From: Humulus lupulus
Lineage: Eukaryota > Streptophyta > Magnoliopsida > Rosales > Cannabaceae
Direction of reading: 5' to 3'
NCBI RefSeq assembly: GCF_963169125.1
Contig: NC_084801.1
Coordinates: 73,473,696-73,537,695 of the forward strand
Length of the DNA: 64,000 bases
The notes below the pieces were generated by a model. It made no database searches and had not been told where the DNA came from. It saw only the letters and a program-made list of their open reading frames with translations. The position numbers were made by a program, and so were the translations under genes. Below are positions 18,718-30,133 of this stretch, in pieces. The first letter of the stretch is position 1; each line of letters starts with the position of its first letter.

Positions 18718-21246
18718 TTAAGGGCCAGCTTCTTCTTTAGCACTGTCTATGCCCGTCGCCAAGGAGATTTCAGGAGACTCTGGGGCATATTTTTCCTCCT
18801 TTAGGAGAGCACTGCACTTGGAAAGTTTAGCCTGCATTACCTGCTCGGGAATATAGTAAAAGTTTTCCTTGGGGTTGTTCTTGCAGACATATAATACCAA
18901 GTGAAGGCAGCTCCTCCAAAATTCTCTAGATATTTTACATTTTGCTCTTCGAGCAGCATCATTCGCCCTTCTAGGCTATTTACCTTATTCATTCTTGCCT
19001 CCAAATTCTCTTGAAGCTTTGATGCTTCATTATAGGTGGTTTCCAAGGGTTCTTTAAACTGCTCATTGGCAGCAACAGCCTTGGACAGATCCTTTTGGCT
19101 CTTCTCCAGCTCCTCGAACAAATTGGCAGCTTTGTCTTCAGCCGACTTGGCTTTGTTTTCAACTGCCTTGGCTTTAGTCGTCCACGCCTTGATTTCCTTA
19201 GCACATTTGGCATCAATCTCCTCAGCGTGGTGCCAGCCATTGTGTACTGTAAGAATTCCTTGGGAACAGAAGAAAGATAAAGTTGTCATAAATTATAAAA
19301 AGAAAGGGTGTTCGAATACAACTAAAAGAAGCTTTCGCTAAGGATTTTGTTTAATCCCTGACCAAGGATCTGGTTGTGTGGCATCGAGGAGAGAGAAACA
19401 AATGCTTCGTGGCTACAATAGTGCTTGCCTAGCTTTTTAATTTGATCATTGGCTAAGCGACATGCATTGTTCAGCAACTTTGTTGCCAGAGCCACCTGGT
19501 CGTTTGAAGGCACGACAAGATGAGGTGGAGGAGGTGTAGAAGTTCTAGAAGGAGTGGGTGCTGGAGTATCTTTTGATCGCATTCGTTTCCTTGAAGGGTC
19601 TTCACTGGCGTCTCTAGTGTTTTTTCTGCTCAATTTCTTTGAGCTAGCCGGTTTTCCTCCAAAGGTATAGATGTCGAAGGCGTCATTAGTCTGCATGACT
19701 ACAAGACGAGCAAATGAGCAAATAAATCAAGACATAGTTTTGCATGATAATAAGATAACCTAAAAGGAATTCTAAGTGATATACCCAAACTACAATTAAT
19801 GGTCGCTACATTAGTTAAAGAACTACTGCTACACTCACTATCTGTCTCGAAGAAGTCCAAGCTAAAACTACTGGTCGTAAATTTAAAGTTGCCATCCCTA
19901 TCAAATAAATGATAAGGGATGGGCAGTTTATCTAAGAGTGAGAAATCTATACCGATCTCATAATAGGATTCAAGTATAGACCAACATATTTTGGTAGTTT
20001 TTGTTTTCCCCTCCCATATTCAGAAGGGGTACTGGCTAGTCGAGTATTGGGTTTGGCCTTTTGAATGGACACTCCCGTTGGTCGTCTCCTTTGGGACTAT
20101 GGCACATCCTGCTACTGCTTGGGGTTTTCTTGTGCTTCAATGTCGTCTTCAGTGGCACTCCCCGAGTTGATTACTTCACTTCCTGGTGAGGCTATAAAAG
20201 GCCAACCACCCTCAAGTTGTTCTCCATGACCAGCTCTTTGACACTCTTTTCTATGTTCGTCATGCTAGCCAGGGATGTGACTCTTATCTCCATTTCTAGA
20301 TTAGGGTCCAGTCAATACCATTGACCTAAGTACAATGCAAGCTAACTAAGAACAAGGGAAAAATGCAAAGCGACTAGATAAATGTAGAATGAAGATTAAA
20401 GTTTACCTCCTCGTTTGAAGGCCATGTTGTCTGTGACCAAGTCGGTCATAAGGAAGTACTCTTGGAAGTAATTTCCTAAGTTGGACTTGTAGGTTATGTC
20501 CCTCAGGAATGTGCGAGCGGGTTCGTGGTGGTAGAAATGGAAAAACCCCGTGTTGTTTTGGTTAAGGTTGGACATGAGATCGAATAGGTAGTTGATCTCA
20601 TGAGGGGTAGGCAAAAGCCATTTTTTGTGGTTGTATAGGATATGGAGTGCTGAATGTACTCTACATTCATTGGGAGTTATTTGGAAAGGGGTGAATTTGA
20701 AATAATTGGCAACCCCCGAAAAAAAGTCGTGCAAGGGCATGATTGCCCCTGCTTCTATATGATACCTCGACCAGGAGCTGTAGGCGGCTCTGGGCACATT
20801 TTCCCTTTGGTCGGGTGTAGGTTTGTATAAAGTAATTCCAGGAAGGCCATACTTCATGGGATACTTGGCCAACATCCTGGTTGATATGACGCTTGGAGGG
20901 GCGATGTACCGGGCTACCTCTGCTCAAGGGCCATCACGTGGACGAGATTTGGGATGGATATCTGGTGGTCAAAAATTTAAGGGTTGATGATCATTTAAGG
21001 GACCCTCGGTATTGGTTGCAGGCTGGCTGGAAGGAGAGTTTATTGGTTTTCTTTTTCTATGAGTATGTGTTTGACACGACCCATATTCAGTTTGTTCTAT
21101 GAAGGATTGTGAGAAGGACTGGTCATAGGGTTTAGATGTGAGGTCGGAGGCTTTGAAAAAGGTAGAGAAGGTTGTTCTTGATCCTCGAATAGTAAAGCGA
21201 GAAGAACGTCGTCTATTGGTCTCTCACCTCCTGAGGGATCATGCAT
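18718..21246 (-). pseudogene. B1 reverse-strand gene, decayed
   Basis: The B-family counterpart of the A1 reverse gene. Exon 1 runs from ATG 21246 (MHDPSGGERPIDDVLLALL; B2 has MPDLWGGERPIDDDLLAQLL) to a GTAAAC donor at 20406, and includes IMPLHDFFSGVANYFKFTPF with QITPNECRVHSALHILYNHK, the Transposase_28-like region (20875-20400). Exon 2 is about 20325-19785, exon 3 starts at 19698 behind TTGTAG, and exon 4 (about 19260-18718) is a coiled coil that shifts frame near 18890 before ending ENFYYIPEQVMQAKLSKC, equivalent to B2 ADFSYLSEEVRNAELARC. The exon 3 donor is lost and frameshifts are present. Its promoter would lie beyond the A2 insertion. Confidence 0.75.
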
Positions 21247-21312
21247 GAATATCTGAGAAGAGAAAAGGGGAAGTGAGAATCTATGAAGAATAAATAGAAG
21301 AAAAAGAAAAGC

Positions 21313-21317
21313 AAGGA
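21313..21317. repeat. A2 target site, left copy (aagga)
   Basis: AAGGA immediately precedes the TG of the A2 LTR. The partner copy would lie at the far end of A2, outside the window, so it cannot be confirmed. Confidence 0.4.
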
Positions 21318-22009
21318 TGTTGACGCAGTTTTTTTCCAGCGGTGTATTAAGAAATAATAGGGGCAGATTAGTGCTTGATGATAAACGCTAATGAAAATAA
21401 CAAGAATTCACTCAAAAAACACAAAACTTTTACATGGTTCGGTGCTTAAAATCCACCTAGTCCATGAGTCAATATTATTGTTGTTTCTCTCTCTATTTTG
21501 ACAAAGTTTCGGTATTACAGATTAATGGTCGCCCTTTCCTATTCAATATTCCCAGTATTTATAGGGGAATTCCATGAATAGGTTTGGGTAACTGCGCGAG
21601 TCAATCACGAAATTACATAATGTCTATATTTAACCCAAATCATTCCCATTTATGCAGGGATATGATTTGATACAAAATAAATATGTTCCTGCTGTCTCGG
21701 ATAATAAATATGACAGCCTGGTCATGAATAAACATATAAACAAATCTCGAATCCTTGGGGATCCTTTAGTGTGCATTGTATCTGAATCTCCACAAGCTAC
21801 ATATCTCTCACGAGCTTATGCTCTGACAGCTATCTGATTCTTTGTTTGTGGTAAAGTTAGGACACCTAACACTAGGTATGACCATTATGAATCTCGAGCT
21901 ATCTCATGGATAACAATTAGCTATCCTACTTGGTTATTTTTCCACGTATTTATCTGCCAGCTGTGCCGTAGTCGAGTGAATGAACTCATGCTAAAATTAG
22001 GGTACAACA
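21318..22009 (-). repeat. A2 3' LTR
   Basis: 692 bp with TG...CA ends: + strand TGTTGACGCAG to GGTACAACA. Its orientation is fixed by the polypurine tract on its right. A TATA-like TATAAATACTGGG stands on the minus strand near 21555. Sequence 21400-21470 resembles the LTR piece at window start. Confidence 0.85.
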
Positions 22010-22026
22010 TTTGTCCCCCAAGCTCC
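22010..22026 (-). promoter_or_regulatory. A2 polypurine tract
   Basis: On the minus strand GGAGCTTGGGGGACAAA directly precedes the LTR start TGTTGTACCC. Confidence 0.85.
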
Positions 22027-22273
22027 TACTCGTGTTTGATGTCGTCATTTTCTGACATACACAGTAGGGGCTTTTATAATTCTGTCACATAAAACCATGC
22101 CTACCCACTACTCGAGTACTGGACACGTGGTCTACTTCAATTGGCGTCTGTTCGGGTTTTGAGGACTGAAATAATGGTCTTGTCAACTTTTTGCCACCAT
22201 TTTCTCTATTTAATCTTGTCCCTTGGATCTCGAGCTAACCCAATTTGATGGCCCAGATTAATTTCTATATTTT

Positions 22274-23080
22274 ACATATAAATGGGGTTATCAGACTTCA
22301 AACCTCACCACCTTTGCATTTGAAAATTTCCCATTTCTAAATATTCAAGCTTCCCTTCTTCTTTCCCAGAATCCTCAAAACTGTTCATCGTGCCCAGACA
22401 TTCAGAATCTTTCCAGGAGCTTCACATTGCCGAGTGTACATCCTCCAATCACTGAACGTATTTCGTGTAAGTGTCTCATCCCTAGGTTTGAAAAATATTT
22501 CCCTTTTTTTTTTGTTCTTCGTTATCCAATGAGATTTATGTTCTCAACAATGTTTTTTTACAACGTTCACTTTTTGTTACCGTTAGGTTTTTTCTAAATG
22601 TTCATAGGAAATAGGTTTCGACTTAGGTTCAATGCGTGAACCCAAATATGTTTTAGAAATAAGATACTCCTGAACTTGGGCAAATTTCTGGGTTCATCTG
22701 GGGTAAATTTCTTGGTTAATCTTGGGTAACCCTAATGGAAAATTTGTTTAAATAATACCTATTCATGGTAAAGAAACTGAAGGGTCTTTAGGTTTAATAC
22801 CAGGTAGCATAGGGGTTACGCTTTCTTGGGCATTTTTGCGGTAAATCGCTTTCCTAAGGAAAGTACTGGGTCTGACATTTTTTACACGTGAATCTCGAAG
22901 TCTCTTGGCATTTTTAAGAAACCTAGGCGCGTAGCCTAGGTTATCGAGCGGTACCACGCGATGGGGCTAAGGGTAACTTTAGCTCTTATAACAAAAATAA
23001 TCCATTTCATCCTTCATACCTTTACGACATAGTTATGGATCATCTTAGGTCGCTTACTAACTAGGCCGCTTTGTCGTCAG
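22274..23080 (+). promoter_or_regulatory. Promoter, leader and 5'-UTR intron of the A2 reverse-strand gene
   Basis: ACATATAAATG (22274-22284) is a TATA box on the + strand. A CT-rich leader follows to a GTAAGT donor at 22467, and an intron of about 610 bases ends at GTCGTCAG (23073-23080), eight bases before ATG 23089. The bases AG|GCGA at the acceptor match A1. Confidence 0.6.
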
Positions 23081-25790
23081 GCGATTTGATGGCACCCCGT
23101 AAGAAAAAATCTGCAAGCTCATCCACGCAACGAAAAGATAAAGGGAAGTAGGTCGCCCTGATTCTCCTATTCTGCTCTTTGGTCCGGTAGTGGAGAAAGA
23201 TGTTCCCGTCGACCCAAACGCATTCTTGGAGGGCAAGCACAGAATCTCAAAAATCAAGACTCAAGGGAAAGTGAACAAAATCATGTTGAGTCACAACATG
23301 GAGATCAGAGCTGGTGGTCTCCTCGGCCGACCTGCGTTTGAAGGGGAAAAGAGTTGTGCCCCTTTCCAAGATGATTATGAGGCTTGGAGGGATGAGCATC
23401 TGAAGGCTAGGGCCTTCCTTCCCTTGGACTAGTATTTCGTAGATTTCTTAAACTACGTGAAACTGGCTCCTTTCTAGTTCCCCCCCAAATTCATATAAAC
23501 TTTTGGCGGGGCTGAAATATTTGTTCTTGAGGCATGAGTGGGAGGTCCCCTCTCGAGCGGATATTTTATTCTTTTTCTGTCTCAAAGCAAGCCTCGACCA
23601 GAAAGGACGTGGAGACAGGTTTTTTACTACCTCATGCGATTTCCAAACTCTGCCTTCGTCATTAAGCTTCCCAGCTATCCAAACGACTACAAAGATTTAT
23701 TCTTTATGTAAAATGGCTTCAAGAATTGCGAACATCGATATTTCAACCGATCTCGTAAGTCCTCTACATTTGTAAATTCAGCTCGTGAATTATTATTCCT
23801 TAAAATATATTTATTATTTTTTCTCTTTGCACATGTCTGGATTGAGTTTGTTTCTTGTGTAGCCATATTCACCAGGACGAAAAGTTATGTGACTCTCGGG
23901 GGTTAGTATGAGAAATTGTCCCACCTTTTCCCAGGGGAAAAGGATTATCGCCAGATCGTGAATGATGTCACAATGTTGGCCTGTAAGTTGATCGGAGAGG
24001 GTCAAATACTGGCCTTGAGGACCCGGGCTCCTCTTTCGGTAATCCCCGAGCTCCCCTCCTCTCAAGTGGCCAAGGTGCCTCTCGTTTAGAAAGACAGTTT
24101 CCCGAAGCTGATCAAAGATCTGATCCTAACCGAGGTGCTTCTGGGGCAGCAGCCGACCCCTCCGGCTAAGGTAACCCATTCCTTTTTAGGGAGTTAGATC
24201 GAGCTGCTACTAGCTTTAAGTTAATATGTTTCAACCCCAACCAGGTAGTTAGTCGCCACCCCACCGATCCAGACCTAAATGTAACTCTCCTCTAATGCAT
24301 GGATCATTTGGTGGTACGCTACGACCACATCTATCCTAAAGGCACCATTGTTATTGATAATACACTAAACTTTAGATCTTCTATCTTTGAAGAATATGGA
24401 ACCAACCTTACGACTTGGCCCTCTTTGCTCCAAGGGGCATTTGCTCCCGGATTTAGGCAGTATATAGACGAATCTAGCCCTGAGGAGGGACCTGAACCCC
24501 CAATGATCTTATAAATTATATCCTTAGATTCCCCCCCCCCCCCCCCACCTCCATTAATCCCAGAGCCGGAGGTCATGCTTAGCCCAATTCATACACCCGA
24601 GCTGGTGATAATAGATTCCTCCCCCAGCCTTGAGGGTAGGATCTTTATCTTCCCCATTTTCTTTTTCTTTTTATATCATTGAAACATTTCTTTTGTGAAT
24701 TAACTCTTTTGATCTTTTCAAGTGAAGAGATGGAATCGATAGGTGCCCCCAACCAAAGGACTACCTTTCAAGCCAAAAAGTTTGGAACGGGCCCCGTTGT
24801 GAAGTGGCCCAGGGTGGAGAAGAAGGCCACCCCTAAAACGGGGGATACCACAAAATCCCCCGCTAAGGGTAAAGACGCGAGCTCAACTCGGGAACCAGCT
24901 GCAGTGACTTCTGTCACCATTGGGTAGGTTCCTCCACCTCCCCTTCGATACATGCCTCCTCCTCCCTAAGTAATACAAACTGATGCCCCCACCGTCTGAA
25001 TATCGGTTTAGCCCCAGGACCTTGAAAAGATCCCTGAAGCCTTTTGGGGTATCGTGTACGAGACAACGGCTCATATTGTGGGCCATGCATACAAAGTCAG
25101 TGCGAGGGATCTAAGGGCCACTGAGGAGCACAGCCCGGAGGATGTCCTTGATTCTTCTATGGGGATGAATCTCACTGTGAATCCTTCTCCCACATCTGAT
25201 TTTTTTTAATATGTGTTATTCGTAGTATATTTTTGACTTGTTTTGTTATTTTGTAGTCCGTCCTATCCCAATACCAAAGTATAGCTCATGCTAGGACCAG
25301 AAATGAAGAGCTCCGAGACGAGCTGGCTGCTGCAAAAGTTGCCCTAACTGCTGCTCAGGAAGGTGAGCATTCTGCCAAAGCTTCCTTGACAATTGCTCAG
25401 AATAATGAGCATGCTGGTAAGGCTGCTCTTATCTCTTCCAAAGAAGGCGAGCAGGCTGCGAATATCGCATTGTCCACCTCCCAAGCTCATGTCATAGAGG
25501 CGAACTGCCGTGCTGAACAGATTTAGGCAGCGAATGGTGAGGTCAAGGCAAAGTTGCTCGAGGCCAAAGCTAAAGCAAAGGAGGAAGTGGCACTATCATC
25601 ATCAACCAATGAGGAAATTATTTACCATTGCTGGGTTTTCAACCAGGATGGGAACTTCTCCTTCATGGAGCTCAAGCTATGGGATCCATACCTTGTAAAA
25701 TTGAAGACTCGACTTTTGCAAGAACCCTCGGAAATTGGTGAGGCTGCAAGAGCAGAGAAGGGAGATGGTGAGGTCTCTTTGGCGGGGTGA
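23081..25790 (+). pseudogene. A2 reverse-strand gene, four coding exons, decayed
   Basis: Homolog of the A1 gene, antisense to A2 itself. Exons: 23081-23754 (ATG 23089, MAPRKKKSASSSTQRKDKGK), 23863-24635, about 24723-25176 and 25257-25790. The first and third introns keep the A1 positions and phases exactly (GTAAGT after YFNRSR; a phase-0 donor after MNLT), and the second donor GGTAGG also matches. Exon 1 keeps KARAFLPLD and the Transposase_28-like region; exon 4 is a coiled coil with repeated GEH/GEQ units ending IIYHCWVFNQDGNFSFMELK. Many stops and frameshifts: TAG after KGK, stops in exon 1 near 23430-23500, TAA in exon 2 near 24167 and 24295. A homopolymer of about 16 C (near 24530) interrupts exon 2. 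Confidence 0.8.
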
Positions 25791-26111
25791 GTTGATGGGG
25801 CCCAATGATCTCATTTATGATTTTCTTTGTAATTATCTAACAATCTTTTGGTATTAAACAATTGCCTTCGGGCTTTGCTCGAGGTTATTTCTCCTTGATG
25901 TGACAATATATTTGTTTGTTTTATTTCAACATGTATCTAACTTATGATCTATTTGTCTTTCCTTTATTTTCTTTTCATGTTTATGAATCCTTAGACTCTT
26001 GTACATTCAAAATTTTAGGGATCGACTTTTAAATCGAGATAGATCTTACCATCTTGGTCCAAGTTTTTGTTCGCTTATTTGCGTCGTACCTGCTAAGAAT
26101 TAGGCCTCGAA
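25791..26111 (+). other. A2 spacer after the reverse-strand gene
   Basis: AT-rich, no ORF. Holds AATTATC/TATTAAAC stretches that could form the 3' end of the reverse-gene transcript. Confidence 0.4.
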
Positions 26112-26580
26112 CCTAGTTATATCCAGAGTTTTTAATGATTTAAACTTAGTTCGTACTAGGTTTATTGAAAATTCAAGCTTTAAAAGGCCATTGAAAAATC
26201 AATTTCCAGATTTCTAAGATTCGGACCTAGTTACATCCAGGGTTTTAGTTGATTTAAACTTAGTTCGCGCTAGGTTTATTGAAAACTCGATCTTTAAAAA
26301 ACCCTTGAATAATCAATTTTTCCAAGTTTCTATGTTTTGGACCTAGTTACATTCAGGGTTTTAGATGATTTAAACTTAATTCGCGTTAGGTTTATTGAAA
26401 ACTCAAGCTTTAAAAAACCATTGAATAATCAATTTTTCCAAGCTTTGTAAGTTTTGGACCTGGTTACATCTAGGGTTTTAGATGATTTAAACTTAGTCCA
26501 CGCTAGGTTTATTGGAAACTCGAGCTTTAAAAAGCCATTGAATAATCAATTTTTCCAAGCTTTCTATATTTTGGACCTTA
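26112..26580 (-). repeat. A2 tandem array, about four 114-117-bp units
   Basis: Unit starts (ACCTAGTTACATCCAGGG or close) at 26112, 26226, 26342, 26459, with a partial one at 26576. Each unit holds GATTTAAACTTAGTTCGCGC and TAGGTTTATTGAAAACTC. It is in the same place as the A1 array but with diverged unit sequence. Confidence 0.9.
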
Positions 26581-26614
26581 TCCCAACAGGCTTAATTTTA
26601 CCAATCTCAGTTAT

Positions 26615-26630
26615 GTGCCCCCCAAGTAAC
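26615..26630 (-). promoter_or_regulatory. A2 internal polypurine-like motif
   Basis: On the minus strand GTTACTTGGGGGGCACAT, almost the A1 motif (AGTTACTTGGGGGGCATAT). It sits between the tandem array and where pol should end. Bases 26631-26886 show nothing further and pol is not reached. Confidence 0.55.
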
Positions 26631-26886
26631 TAGAATGTATACATTTGCGTGGTTTCTTTACAAATATGAGAACACGAGCTTGCAATAATAACACTAAGAA
26701 ATGGTTATTAAAAAATCCACCTGTTATTTAATCCAAATGGCTTTTTATATATATGCCTTACATTGATGGTGGTACTATTGATAATACTATTTCAAGTGCA
26801 AATGATTCCAGGTCCGTTGGACTACTTCCCAATTCAGTTGAGCTATCTTGAAAGTTCCCTCATGAAAGAATTTTATGATCTAGTAT

Positions 26887-27071
26887 TGTAACGCCCTACT
26901 TCCTTAAAGCCGTTACTAAGTGAATTTAAAATGTGCAGTTAACTCGCTAATCGAGGTTTTAAGACAAAAGTGTAGCTAATCATAACAAAAGTCACATAGT
27001 TTGGGAAAATAACTCCATTCATTGAATATTATAAAGCGTCAAACATTTGGGATCCCAAAATACTGTTTAGA
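26887..27071 (-). repeat. D1 3' LTR, left piece
   Basis: Begins TGTAACGCCCTACTTCC after a candidate target site AGTAT (26882-26886). It matches the first 200 bases of D2 (50500 on), including CTGGGATCCCAAAATA-like sequence just before C is inserted. The rest of this LTR lies at 49091-50499 and 52722-53344, giving about 2.2 kb in all. Confidence 0.85.
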
Positions 27072-28999
27072 TGTAGAGTCAAAGAACTTTACTTACCTAG
27101 TTAGATAGTAGTAATAATAGTAATAGTAGTAGTATTTTTATGACTGTGGATTTTGGTTCAGACCGGGATTTAATTGGCCACTCGTAGTAACACTTGTAGA
27201 TTTTCTAAGTTTAACCTATAGTTTAAGAATATTAATTTTAACCTAAGGTTGGATTAATATGACTGATATTGATGGAGATATTTATTATATTATAAGGTTT
27301 AGATAGACCCAATAAGATAGTAACACTTGTCTTGTGTATGTTTAATGATAATTAGGTATTTTTGAGGAATAAGTTTATTAAGAGTAATATTTGAATATCC
27401 TAGGGTCTGTCAGCAGCTTTGAAATTGTTAGAGGACTTAGTTAAGGCTGTTTACTCAATTCAAATGAGGTTGAAAATGTGCAATTTCATGTTTAAATATT
27501 CAGCGTATGCCGATATATCACAGCTATAAGGCTCACATATCGCAATACGGGGATACAAAAAACACGTAACTTCGCACGATCACCTCGACGAACCTCGGGC
27601 ATACTGGCCCAGGCGATATATTGCCTACTAGGGATGATATATCGCCTCCTTTGATGGATTTTTGAATGTTTTTAAAAACATTCTCATTTTAATCTTTAAC
27701 CTCTTGATAAGTCCAGCATCTTTCTGACCGAGTCTTTAGCCATTGCTGAACGATAGTTCAAATATTTTTCACTTAAAAAGCCATTATTTTATTCAAGTTA
27801 AATGAAGATCTTTTCATTCTTGAACTCTATAAATAGGACCTAGTACCCAACCATTTATTCATTCATCAAGCTAAGTTCAGAGGCTGCAAGCTGCTAGGAT
27901 ATTTTTGAGTGGTTAAACACTTGGGTTGGGGATTATAAGCTTAATCATTATAAGCTTACCAAACACTTGGGAAGTAAGGTTTATAGCACATTTTGGTTCA
28001 AGGTTTAGATCAGTCATAGAAGCATTCAAGGTATTCCAAACTCTAGTTCATTTTGGTATTGTTTTCCTTAAGTTCTTATAGTTTTCTACTCAAAATCCTA
28101 ACTCTATTCTTTATTCTTGGTTAGGAAATCTAAGATCTTGAACATAAGGTTCTTTGTAAGTATCTTTCGATGGTATAGTTCTTTCATTATTTTCATCCCT
28201 TTTTCTTTAAGTATACTCACCTTCCTTTGATGGTTTTTAGGAGTGTCCCAAGGTCCCAAACCTGTTCACATATCCCGGTATATTTGGTAAGGAAAATAGG
28301 ATAGGATTTTATATGTTATGCTATATGTTATCTTATGATTTATGTGTTATGTTAACTTATGATTTATGTGTTATGTTATGTATGTTGTAGACTTGGGCAT
28401 ATGACTTGTATAACTAACAAGCCCCAATAAATTTATGGGCATATGACTTGCTTAGCTAGCAAGCCCCACAAATCTAATGGGCATATGTCTTGTTTAGTTT
28501 ACGAGCCCCAAGTAATAATGGCCATTATAGTATGTGTGACATATGTTTATGATATGTTTTAGTATATGTTGCGATATGAATTTTATGTATATGATTTACA
28601 TGTTAGGTTTTCCTTGCTGGGCATTAGGCTCACTCCTTTATGTTTATATGTGCTGGAAAATAGCTTTGGTGGCGGGAAAGGTTCTTGGAAGCTTGGGGAT
28701 GTGTATTGAGGCGGGATTGAATCGATGGACCGAGCGTTCGATTCGAGGATGAAGTCTCTTTAATTTTATATGTATTTTCCGCACTTTATTATGTGATCCA
28801 TTTATTTAAAATTATGTTATGTTTTTATTTTAAAAACAATGGGATCCCATATCCTACTTTAAATTTTATGTAGTTCAACATTTGTTTTACAAGTTTTTAA
28901 TGAAGATTATGATTATTTCACTTGAAGTTTTATTAAAAATTAGTGTCTATGTATAGTAGTCATTAATGGTCCAAAATCTAGAGTAGTTGGGTCATTACA
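27072..28999 (+). repeat. C 5' LTR
   Basis: 1928 bp, TGTAGAGTC to GGGTCATTACA. It contains a TAG/TAA trinucleotide run at 27105-27135, repeated 'GGGCATATGACTTG…CAAGCCCCA' segments at 28395-28510, and a TATA-like TCTATAAATAGG at 27827. It is longer than the 3' LTR mainly through one extra copy of the GGGCATAT segment. Confidence 0.93.
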
Positions 29000-29000
29000 G

Positions 29001-29013
29001 TTGGTATTAGAGA
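29001..29013 (+). promoter_or_regulatory. C primer-binding site, initiator tRNA-Met type
   Basis: TTGGTATTAGAGA one base after the LTR. The usual plant form is TGGTATCAGAGC; one C-to-T change is present. Confidence 0.75.
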
Positions 29014-29138
29014 AATGGTTCATTTGCATGAAGTTCTCCTCAAGACACACACTCAAAGCTCCGAATCTGACCGCCAAGTAAGTATTTAGGTTATAGTTAT
29101 TATGCTTATATGTATAACATTTATGTTTTCAGTTAAGT

Positions 29139-29606
29139 ATGAACGCAGCATTAACCTATGAGGATATTCGAGCCATTAAGGCTTTAAAGAGAATAAGAGA
29201 ACCGAGAAACACTGTAGGAACACTAGAGAGAATCACTCAGAGACTGCTTTTGTTCCACAAAGAAATAGGTCACCTTCAAGAATCTAAGTACATTATGATA
29301 AGAGCAATGGAACAATACGTTTTAGAAATTAGACTATTTAGAGATTTTCATCCCGTAATTGCAGCCTTAGAGGAGATATGGTAAATAATGGATGATGAAG
29401 ATGAAGTGCCAGCAACAATGCGATATTACTTTCTTTTAATTAGGTTCACTTCAAAATCAGAATTTCAGTTTACAAATGAGCAAAAGCATAGGATTTTTAC
29501 GAACCTTCCTCGAGGACATTTTGAGGCACATGACAATGAATACTATGAGGAATTAGATGATGATATGCTAGATGAAGGATCGGATGTAGAAGATCCTAAT
29601 TTTTAG
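29139..29606 (+). pseudogene. C: small ORF upstream of gag
   Basis: One frame of about 155 codons between the primer site and gag, with a single TAA at 29382-29384. It starts MNAALTYEDIRAIKALKRIR, is basic and helical in the first half, and very acidic at the end (YYEELDDDMLDEGSDVEDPN). I do not recognise it. It may be an extra element-encoded ORF, a captured host piece, or chance. Confidence 0.45.
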
Positions 29607-30133
29607 AATAGTTAATTTCATTGTTTGTTTTATTTATTGTTTGTTTTATGGTTGTAATTAGTGAAAACTCTTTTCCAAATTAATATCATGTTATTTTGTT
29701 ATCATGTATGAATTTGATTTTTATTTTCGCAATCATAATAAATAATAAATAAAATAAATAATGACTAAGTTCGGTGAGGGTGGATAAAAATAAATGAACC
29801 AAGTTTCAATATTGAGAGTTAGGGGGCCATAGTAGTGGGAACAATTTTACTGATCCTAGCCCTCCCTCAATATGGTTAACTTTGGAATAAAGATGAGTTT
29901 CAAGCCTGAGAATTAAGCCATATAGGATGATAGAAACAGACTTAGCAAATAAAGATGGCTTGTTTTTCTAAGTATAGAAACCCACTCTAATAATAAAGAA
30001 GACTTATATAATTTTTCATAAGAAGTCATAATCAATAAGTCTGAGATATGTTTGTTTTAGAATAAGTTTTTGCCTTAGAGCCTATTAGGTAAAGTTCTAA
30101 CATGTTTCTTTCAATTGTTAGAACTCTGCTGCG
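29607..30133 (+). other. C leader, no gene seen
   Basis: AT-rich non-coding DNA between the small ORF and gag; runs of AATAAATAAT near 29740. Confidence 0.4.

Larger units (their letters stand above)
21318..26886 (-). mobile_element. A2: reversed Tat-lineage element, 3' part
   Basis: Read on the minus strand the order from right to left is post-pol polypurine-like motif, tandem array, reverse-strand gene, polypurine tract, 3' LTR, the same as A1. Pol, gag and the 5' LTR would lie beyond the D1 insertion at 26887 and are not in the window. It lies inside the B1 gene region just upstream of that gene's ATG. Confidence 0.85.

Noticed and set aside
24331..24576. Glycine-rich minus-strand ORF
   Set aside because: It is the complement of the poly-C run and the A2 exon; a composition artefact.
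28543..28752. 69-codon ORF repeated at 48632-48841
   Set aside because: Same place in the two LTRs of C; conserved only by LTR duplication.
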